NCBI RefSeq assembly: GCF_019967995.1
Contig: NZ_CP065377.1
Span: 806,001 to 870,000 of the forward strand
DNA from: Faecalibacterium prausnitzii
GTDB lineage: Bacteria; Bacillota; Clostridia; Oscillospirales; Ruminococcaceae
Reading direction: 5' to 3'
DNA length: 64,000 nt
Part shown: piece by piece, positions 58,551 through 64,000 of the stretch
How positions within the stretch are numbered: the first letter of the stretch is position 1
Layout: every line of letters begins with the position of its first letter
The notes under the pieces: model-generated
The model's database searches: none
Told to the model about the DNA's origin: nothing
What the model saw: only the letters and a program-made list of their open reading frames with translations
Made by a program: the position numbers and the translations under genes

Positions 58551-59273
58551 TTACGTTTCTTCATTCAGAAGCTGGTTCAAAAAATGCTGCCGATTATTTA
58601 CAAATGTTTTGGTGATAACGTAGCTGTCCGTATCTTCGTACTGACAAGGATGAATCGTGCCATTGTCGAAGCTAAAAATCTCAGCATCAGGCATTCCGAG
58701 GAGAATGGGTGAATGTGATACGATAATGAATTGCGCCCCTTCTTGGGCACACCGATAAATGTTGATCAGTAACGTGAGCTGCCGCTGCGGGGATAAAGCG
58801 GCTTCCGGCTCGTCAAAAATATAGACTCCATCTGCACCCATGTAGTCCTGCGCAATGGCGAGGAAACTTTCACCGTGTGATTTTTGGTGATAGCCTTTGG
58901 AGGGATGATCGTCATCGGAATAGTCGATTTCCTTGGTGGCTACATTATAGAAACTCTCTGCTCGGAGAAAATACCCGAACTTTGGTCTGCGATACCCCTT
59001 GGAAATCGTCATAGCCTCACATAGTTCCGAATGGGAGTTGTATGTGGAAAATGAATAGTTCTTCGTTCCACCCTCTGCGTTGAAGCCGTAAGCAACAGCG
59101 ATTGCTTCCAGAAGCGTAGATTTTCCACTTCCATTTTCGCCAACAAAGAACGTAATGGGCTTATGGAATGTAAAAGTGTCGATTCCACTGATGGCAGGAA
59201 TCTGACGAACATAATTGTATGGGCGAACTCTGTTCCAGTCGATGGTCAGCCCTTGGATAAACAGATCGTTCAT
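58551..59273 (-). CDS. Stand-alone AAA/ABC-type ATPase
   Basis: The 240-residue product has Walker A in ITFFVGENGSGKSTLLEAIA, a signature-like SHGESFLAIAQ, Walker B in GVYIFDEPEAALSPQRQL and a His switch in FIIVSHSPIL. This is the layout of small SMC/ABC-like ATPases without membrane parts. ATG 59273 follows GGAG. Such ATPases often act in DNA repair or phage defence together with a partner protein, here possibly the coiled-coil product. The partner is inferred from position. Confidence 0.8.
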   Translation of the reverse strand: MNDLFIQGLTIDWNRVRPYNYVRQIPAISGIDTFTFHKPITFFVGENGSGKSTLLEAIAVAYGFNAEGGTKNYSFSTYNSHSELCEAMTISKGYRRPKFGYFLRAESFYNVATKEIDYSDDDHPSKGYHQKSHGESFLAIAQDYMGADGVYIFDEPEAALSPQRQLTLLINIYRCAQEGAQFIIVSHSPILLGMPDAEIFSFDNGTIHPCQYEDTDSYVITKTFVNNRQHFLNQLLNEET

Positions 59274-59306
59274 ACAGCACTCCATACTATATAATGTAAG
59301 AAACAC

Positions 59307-59666
59307 TTAGCTCCGCTCAAACCCAAGATAGCGGGTGCCCTGAAAACTCAGCTTTCCAATGTCGCCCTCCACAAGCATTCCGTAGTCCGAACCACTTACG
59401 GTAAGCTCCATGCGGTCGCCGCTCTCTACCTGAAAGGTCACATAATAGGTTGTGAACGTATGCGCCATCGTATTGTCTGTATGGTGGCGAGAAACTTCCG
59501 TGCGCTTTGCCACAACCGTTGCCGGAACAGTCAGCCGCGGCGAATGGTTGTTTTTATTCCATGTGCTGATATTTCCGATGATGGTGTATAGGATCATACC
59601 CAAAACCACAAGGAACAGGGTGGGAAACAGAATGCTGAACAGCATATCAAATCCAGCGTAAAACAT
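59307..59666 (-). CDS. DUF2500 family membrane protein
   Basis: The 119-residue product has an N-terminal membrane helix (FSILFPTLFLVVLGMILYTI). A conserved beta-domain follows: VPATVVAKRTEVSRHHTDNT, TYYVTFQVESGDRMELTVSG and GTRYLGFER. This matches DUF2500, an uncharacterised family of inner-face membrane proteins. It is one base from the DUF6054-like gene and probably co-transcribed. Confidence 0.75.
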   Translation of the reverse strand: MFYAGFDMLFSILFPTLFLVVLGMILYTIIGNISTWNKNNHSPRLTVPATVVAKRTEVSRHHTDNTMAHTFTTYYVTFQVESGDRMELTVSGSDYGMLVEGDIGKLSFQGTRYLGFERS

Positions 59667-59667
59667 T

Positions 59668-60015
59668 TCACTCCTCCAAAATTTCTTCCAGCAGGTCCTT
59701 TACATCATCCAGAAAAGATTCTTCTCCGAGGGTGTTCACCTTGAAGAACACCGTTTGACTGCCTCCTGCGGTGATGGCAGACAGCCGAATCGGGCTATCT
59801 CCATTCTGGAACATGGTCAGTGTCAGACTCAGGCGGTTGCCGCCCATCATGCTGTACCGTTCAAACACACGGACACTGCACCGGGCATCGCCCTCTTTGA
59901 AATCACTGCCTGCCTCTAAATCTGCCGACCAACTGCTGTCCGGGATTTCTTGTTCCAGCTTCCGAAGCAACTTGTCAAAATTCTTGTTTCGGATGGTCTT
60001 TTCAAAGATTGCCAT
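59668..60015 (-). CDS. DUF6054-like protein
   Basis: ATG 60015 follows CGGAGGAACC. The 115-residue product reads FEKTIRNKNFDKLLRKLEQE, GSDFKEGDARCSVRVFERYS and ITAGGSQTVFFKVNTLGEES, in line with DUF6054. It is the first gene of the inset, directly after the promoter. Function unknown. Confidence 0.65.
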   Translation of the reverse strand: MAIFEKTIRNKNFDKLLRKLEQEIPDSSWSADLEAGSDFKEGDARCSVRVFERYSMMGGNRLSLTLTMFQNGDSPIRLSAITAGGSQTVFFKVNTLGEESFLDDVKDLLEEILEE

Positions 60016-60126
60016 AATGGTTCCTCCGTTCTGACAATTAAAAATCAGTCCCTTATTTTTGATACGAGCAGAGCCACAGGAAAATTGCGGAGAAATCGCT
60101 TGAAGAGAGGAATTTTGTCTAATTTG

Positions 60127-60155
60127 ATTATAGCATATCTTTTGGAAGAACAAAA
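60127..60155 (-). promoter_or_regulatory. Promoter of the six-gene inset
   Basis: Minus strand TTTTGT, 17 bases, TATAAT with extended -10 (TGCTATAAT), about 110 bases before the DUF6054-like start. A GCCGCC-CGCA-GGCGGC hairpin (60168-60183) separates it from the transfer genes upstream. Confidence 0.65.
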
Positions 60156-60188
60156 TACTTTATGTACGCCGCCCGCAGGCGGCAAAAG

Positions 60189-60392
60189 TCAGTCCGGGGG
60201 AAATTCCAGTTCGGCAAATTCCGCATCGGTCAGCAGTTTCAGCTTTTCGATAACACCCTCGGACAGTTCCCGCAGGGCGGTTTCATCCGGCATCAGGTAG
60301 CACTGCATGAGCCGCAGTTCGTGGATAAGCCCCAGTCGGGTGCCGGTGTTGTAAAGCATCATCAGCATGAGTTCTTCATGGTCAAAGTTCAT
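60189..60392 (-). CDS. Transposon-transfer assisting (TTRAP) family protein
   Basis: ATG 60392 follows GCGAGGAC. The 67 residues read NFDHEELMLMMLYNTGTRLG, LIHELRLMQCYLMPDETALR and ELSEGVIEKLKLLTDAEFAE, the recognisable pattern of TTRAP proteins found on conjugative transposons. It overlaps the YodL-type gene by 11 bases. Its name reflects genetic location; the mechanism is not known. Confidence 0.75.
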   Translation of the reverse strand: MNFDHEELMLMMLYNTGTRLGLIHELRLMQCYLMPDETALRELSEGVIEKLKLLTDAEFAELEFPPD

Positions 60393-60897
60393 GTTCAGTC
60401 CTCGCTTTCCGGCTTCCAGTTGGGTTACACTCCGGGGCATCGCACTTTTCCTTGAGATTCATCAGCACCGAAGGGCGTTCCGGCTGCTTGTCCAGAAACC
60501 CCTGTAAATCTTTGAAGCCGATGCTGTCCACATAATGCACAGACACCTCGCCATTGCGTTTAAGTGCGATCACATCGCTGACCGACAGGCTGTGCCCCTC
60601 AAAATCCTGCGGACGGGAGAGGTTGAACATCTGAAATAGTTCTTCCAAAACCTCGTTGTTCGGCACATCCTGCCACATGGCGGGCAGATCAGCATAGTAG
60701 GTGACCTCGTAATGCTCCGGGTCTGGCGTTTTGCCCCGACGATGCAGTTCCCGCATGGAAGCAAATCTTTCATCGAGGATTTTTTCGTCATGCCGCAGCT
60801 GCATCACCATATAAACATCGCACCCTGCGTTCAGAAACTTCTGCGGGATGTCCGTCATGGGTTCATCGTCAAAATTCTGGTTCCATTTTTGCTGCAT
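60382..60897 (-). CDS. YodL-domain protein
   Basis: The 171-residue protein has a helical first half (LRHDEKILDERFASMRELHR) and a YodL domain: FEGHSLSVSDVIALKRNGEV, SVHYVDSIGFKDLQGFL. The start is one of two adjacent ATGs after GAGGTGG; I use 60897. YodL domains recur in ICE proteins beside LPD-type domains and lack a defined role. It is coupled to both neighbours. Confidence 0.7.
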   Translation of the reverse strand: MQQKWNQNFDDEPMTDIPQKFLNAGCDVYMVMQLRHDEKILDERFASMRELHRRGKTPDPEHYEVTYYADLPAMWQDVPNNEVLEELFQMFNLSRPQDFEGHSLSVSDVIALKRNGEVSVHYVDSIGFKDLQGFLDKQPERPSVLMNLKEKCDAPECNPTGSRKARTEHEL

Positions 60898-60905
60898 CAT
60901 CCACC

Positions 60906-61793
60906 TCACAGTTCCGGTGCAGAACGTGCAGAGGATTTTGGCGCAGACGTATCACTTGCCAGTTCTGCCAGCTTTTCCAGTGTGGAAGGGCGATGGTCTG
61001 CACCCAGTTCCTCGGCTTCCGCAACCTTATCCATGACGGCATCGTAGTCCTGCAACAGCCGCCGCCCCTTTTCCATGTGGTGTGCTTCCAGAATCTGCTC
61101 ACGGGCTTCCTGAATGGTCAGTTCCGGGGCATCCAACTGCCCGCCGTCCATCACGGAAAAATCGCTGTGGTAAATGGTGTAGTCCCATCCATCCTCACAG
61201 GACTGGATGGCAAGATAACCTTTGCCACCCAGTTCCCATGCGGCCTGCTCGTCCTGTGTCTGAATTTCGGGGTAGAAGTCTGCATGGTTCCGCTCCATGA
61301 CCTCGGCAAACTGGCAGATGTGGAACACATTGCCCAGACCGCCCATGTCAAAGTGATAATCATCCAGATGTTCCACCCGTGCCGTAAAACTGCGCCCATC
61401 CGGGTAATCCACCTGAATCACTCCGCCATCGGGAATGCGGTAGAGGTCGTCATAGTGGCTGTTGATGAGACGAATATCCTTCGGCAGCGTTTCCGGCTCC
61501 CAGATGCGCCGCCTGCCGATGCCCGCCTGTGGGATGTTTTCGAGGATATTTACGCTTTCCTGTTGGATGGCCTTACGGTCATCGTCCGAAAGTTCAAACA
61601 GATACCAGTTCCGGGCGGCAGGGATGGTGTTTTGTCCATCTGGCGGCAGATTCTTTTCCGAGATCTGCCCACTTTCCAGCGGCTCGCCAGTTACCTTGTT
61701 ATAAGTGGCAAAGCCGACCCCTGCACCGTTTTCCCTGAGATGCAGATAGCGTTCATCGTTGATAAGGTAGACCGCTTCTTTTATCTGCTCCAT
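60906..61793 (-). CDS. LPD/DUF4316-type ICE protein
   Basis: The start ATG overlaps the topoisomerase stop (TGATG). The 295 residues contain AVYLINDERYLHLRENGAGV at the start, GGVIQVDYPDGRSFTARVEH and YHFDMGGLGNVFHICQFAEV in the middle, and an acidic helical tail. Segments of this kind belong to the LPD/YodL group of ICE-encoded proteins. The exact domain number is not certain. Confidence 0.55.
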   Translation of the reverse strand: MEQIKEAVYLINDERYLHLRENGAGVGFATYNKVTGEPLESGQISEKNLPPDGQNTIPAARNWYLFELSDDDRKAIQQESVNILENIPQAGIGRRRIWEPETLPKDIRLINSHYDDLYRIPDGGVIQVDYPDGRSFTARVEHLDDYHFDMGGLGNVFHICQFAEVMERNHADFYPEIQTQDEQAAWELGGKGYLAIQSCEDGWDYTIYHSDFSVMDGGQLDAPELTIQEAREQILEAHHMEKGRRLLQDYDAVMDKVAEAEELGADHRPSTLEKLAELASDTSAPKSSARSAPEL

Positions 61794-63598
61794 CAGCACC
61801 CACCTTCAAATTCCAGCGAAAACTTGCTGCGGCCATCGGCTTCACAGGACAGCAGCACGGTGGCATTGTAGGTCTTGCCCTTGGCACTCTTGCAGTCCTT
61901 CAAGCGGACACGACCATCCCGCAGCAGCTTGTCCGCCACATGAGCGTCCAGCCGCTTGCCCAGACGCTTGAAGAACGCATTGTCCTTCCACAGAACGAAA
62001 CGGCACTCCCTGTTCTCACAGAACCAGCCCTTTTCACGTTCCACGACAGGCTTCCCACAGTTCGGACAGACACCAATAATCTTGCTTTTCATAAGTGCAT
62101 TCGCTCCTTTTTTCATTTCCGTGTTCTTTACCAGTTCGGTAATCATCGTATTGATCTCAGTCATAAATTCACCCGGCTCCATTTCGCTGCGCTCAATACG
62201 CAGCAGCTTCGTTTCCCAATCGGCGGTCATTTCCGGGGATTGGATCTCTTCGGGCATCACAGTAATGAGGGCTTTGCCCTTGTCCGTGGGCAGAAGCACC
62301 TTGTTTTTCTTGGTGCCCTTGCGTTCCAGAAAACCCTTCTGCACCAGTTTTTCGATGGTGGCGGCTCTGGTTGCCGGGGTACCGATGCCCTGACGCTCCA
62401 CGCCCTCCGGCATACTGTCCGCACTGGCGGTCTCCATAGCGTGCAGCAGGGTGTCCTCGGTAAAGTGCTTCGGCGGGGACGTTTGACCCTCCTTCAGCTC
62501 TGCGTTAAGGATGCCGCACTCGTTTTCTGCCGCATTGGGCAGGGCGGTGAGTTCCTGTTTTCGGTTCAGGATGTCGGCAAGCACCTTACGTTCCACCGCT
62601 TTCCAGCCTTCTTCCAGAACCTCCTTGCCCTTGGCGGTAAATTCCTCCCCGGCACATTCGGTGGTCAGCAGGGTTTCCAGATACCGGAAGGGCTTGCTGA
62701 CTGCCATCAGCGTCCGGGCGATGATGAGCTTCAGAACGTTCTGCTCGCCTTTAGGCAGCGCTTCCAGATCGGCTTGCAGCATACTGCGGGTGGGCAGGAT
62801 GGCGTGGTGGTCGGTGACTTTTTCCCGGTTGACGGTGCGCCGTGTCCGGGGTACAGCCTCGTCCACATCTTCTGGGGTAATGTCAAAAAAGCCTTCCAGT
62901 TCCTCGGTCAGCACCTCCAGCATTTCCTCGTCATCGTCGGTGATATAGCAGCTATCAGTCCGGGGATAAGTGGTAAGTTTCTTCTCATACAGGCTCTGCA
63001 CATAGTCCAGCGTCTGCTGTGCGCTGTACCCCAGCAGGCGGTTGGCGTCCCGCTGAAGGGTGGTCAGGTCGTACAGCGGCGGCGGATTCTCGGATTTTTC
63101 CTTGCGGGTGATGCGCTGGATCGTTGCCACCATCTCCCTTCGACAGGCTTCCAGCAGGTTTTCTGCAACGGATTTTTCAGGAATGCGGCGGCTGGATGCC
63201 GTGCATCCGCTGGTCAGTTCCAGATCCACCGTGTAGAACTTTTCCGGCACAAAAGCGGCTATCGCAGCCTCCCGCACCACCGTCATGGCAAGCACCGGAG
63301 TCATGACCCGACCGACCGCTAAAGGTTGACCGTACAGACATGAAAAAAGCCGGGACGCATTGATGCCGACCATCCAGTCGGCACGTTCCCGGCAAAGTGC
63401 TGCGTTGTACAGCGCATCGTATTCAGTTGACGGTTTGAGATGGGCGAACCCCTCTCGGATGGCGTTTTCCTCCATGCTGGACAGCCACAGGCGGGAAAAG
63501 GGCTTTTTGCAGCCCGCTTGCTGGTAGACAAGGCGGAAGATTAGTTCGCCCTCACGCCCTGCATCTGTAGGATAGTTCTCGGAGGTGACTTTTCTGAC
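61793..63598 (-). pseudogene. topB: DNA topoisomerase III, 5' end removed
   Basis: About 600 residues remain: TDAGREGELIFRLVYQQAGC of the Toprim domain, then the catalytic Tyr in LTTYPRTDSCYITDD, and a C-terminal zinc finger (VCPNCGKPVVEREKGWFCEN). The Toprim start is missing. Upstream of TDAGREGE the sequence becomes the 3' end of a serine recombinase, with the junction between about 63566 and 63602. The missing part may lie beyond the inserted element outside the window. Topoisomerase III of ICEs helps separate DNA strands during transfer. Confidence 0.8.
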
Positions 63599-63602
63599 TT
63601 TG

Positions 63603-64000
63603 TTACTCGATGGCATCCAATGGGCCGATAAAGCGGTAGAAAATCTGGATTTTCTGGACGTATTCGCCATCGACCTTTTCCGCTCTGGATACCAGAATCT
63701 TGTCAATCAGCTGATGCAGAATCTTATAGTTCAGTTCGGTGATACCAGCGTACTTGCTGACTTCATCAATAAAATCCTGAATCTTGTCCAGCTGATCGTG
63801 TTCAGCACGGCCTTCCCGCTCGTACTGCTCAATCTTCTCGGTCAGTTCAGCCTGTTCTTTGTCGTAGCGATCTGCAAGCATTTGAAAACGTTTCTCCGGG
63901 AGAAGTCCCTTTGATACGTCCTCATAAAGTTTTGCATACAGGTCTTCGATTTCTGCGATTCGTGCTTTACACTGCTTCAAATCCCGTTTGTGCTGCGCCC
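63603..64000 (-). CDS. Large serine recombinase, C-terminal part (DUF4368-type)
   Basis: The gene enters from the right edge and ends at TAA 63603. The visible 131 residues form a coiled coil (ARIAEIEDLYAKLYEDVSKG, LADRYDKEQAELTEKIEQYE) followed by LNYKILHQLIDKILVSRAEK and IQIFYRFIGPLD. This is the C-terminus of TnpX/Tn4451-like large serine recombinases with DUF4368. The catalytic domain is outside. It lies directly on the broken topoisomerase gene, as expected for the enzyme of the inserted element. Confidence 0.8.
   Translation of the reverse strand, partial: AQHKRDLKQCKARIAEIEDLYAKLYEDVSKGLLPEKRFQMLADRYDKEQAELTEKIEQYEREGRAEHDQLDKIQDFIDEVSKYAGITELNYKILHQLIDKILVSRAEKVDGEYVQKIQIFYRFIGPLDAIE

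Overview
The window looks like a chromosomal stretch of a high-GC, low-branching gut Firmicute of the Ruminococcaceae/Oscillospiraceae type, most like Faecalibacterium. This is inferred from codon use, consensus sigma-A promoters, strong AGGAGG ribosome sites, and DUF6465 and DUF1643 housekeeping neighbours; no rRNA gene is present to confirm it. It holds two flanks of different origin and, from about 12.0-12.3 kb to the right edge, one large integrative and conjugative element (ICE).

Left flank (1-12,000). Positions 1-4,610 are the end of a phage virion module: an N4-gp56-type major capsid protein cut by the window edge, small connector-like proteins, a large propeller-like structural protein and a glutamine-rich putative ejection protein. 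A strong terminator and a tandem 122-bp repeat carrying tRNA T-arm sequence follow. Then come tRNA-His and tRNA-Arg, PAP2 phosphatase plus DUF1643, a BMP-domain protein behind a perfect palindrome, a metallophosphoesterase, an M32 carboxypeptidase, DUF6465 and a small Cys-motif protein.

ICE left end and control region (12,020-21,910). A 5' half of a tRNA-Leu(CAA) gene, a complete tRNA-Leu(CAA), a tyrosine integrase and an excisionase mark the end. Next are a ParB-like DUF6551 protein overlapping a PemK/MazF-like protein, an unassigned ~310-nt structured RNA with its own promoter and terminator, and a sigma-like factor. A zinc-ribbon/ImmA-IrrE operon is divergent from an S24 (LexA/CI-like) repressor, an arrangement typical of induction-controlled mobile elements. 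A DUF975 membrane protein and gene fragments close this part.

Cargo (22,000-47,500). About 23 kb on one strand holds 25 tightly packed genes with immunity-type domains: Imm17, SUKH/SMI1-KNR4, ankyrin, LRR, NTF2-like, CbrC, SF0329, DUF3885, DUF6892 and a 1,786-residue protein joining TPR, SUKH, DUF4261, suppressor-of-fused-like, DUF7832-like and DUF4253 modules. No toxin gene accompanies them. The region resembles the acquired interbacterial defence arrays known from Bacteroides, here on a Firmicute ICE. A separate promoter drives a fusion of a DarT1-associated NADAR-like domain to a PD-(D/E)XK nuclease-like domain, without a DarT partner.

Transfer module (47,539-64,000, minus strand). It encodes a MobP-like relaxase that appears to start at CTG, a CD1845-like membrane protein, MobC, a 2,336-residue methylase/SNF2-helicase protein with a TnpV-like gene overprinted in another frame, and a six-gene inset. 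The inset contains an AAA ATPase and a coiled-coil gene split by an in-frame TGA. TTRAP, YodL and LPD-type proteins follow, then topoisomerase III, whose 5' end has been cut off by a serine-recombinase element running out of the window. Type IV secretion genes are not seen and would be expected further right.
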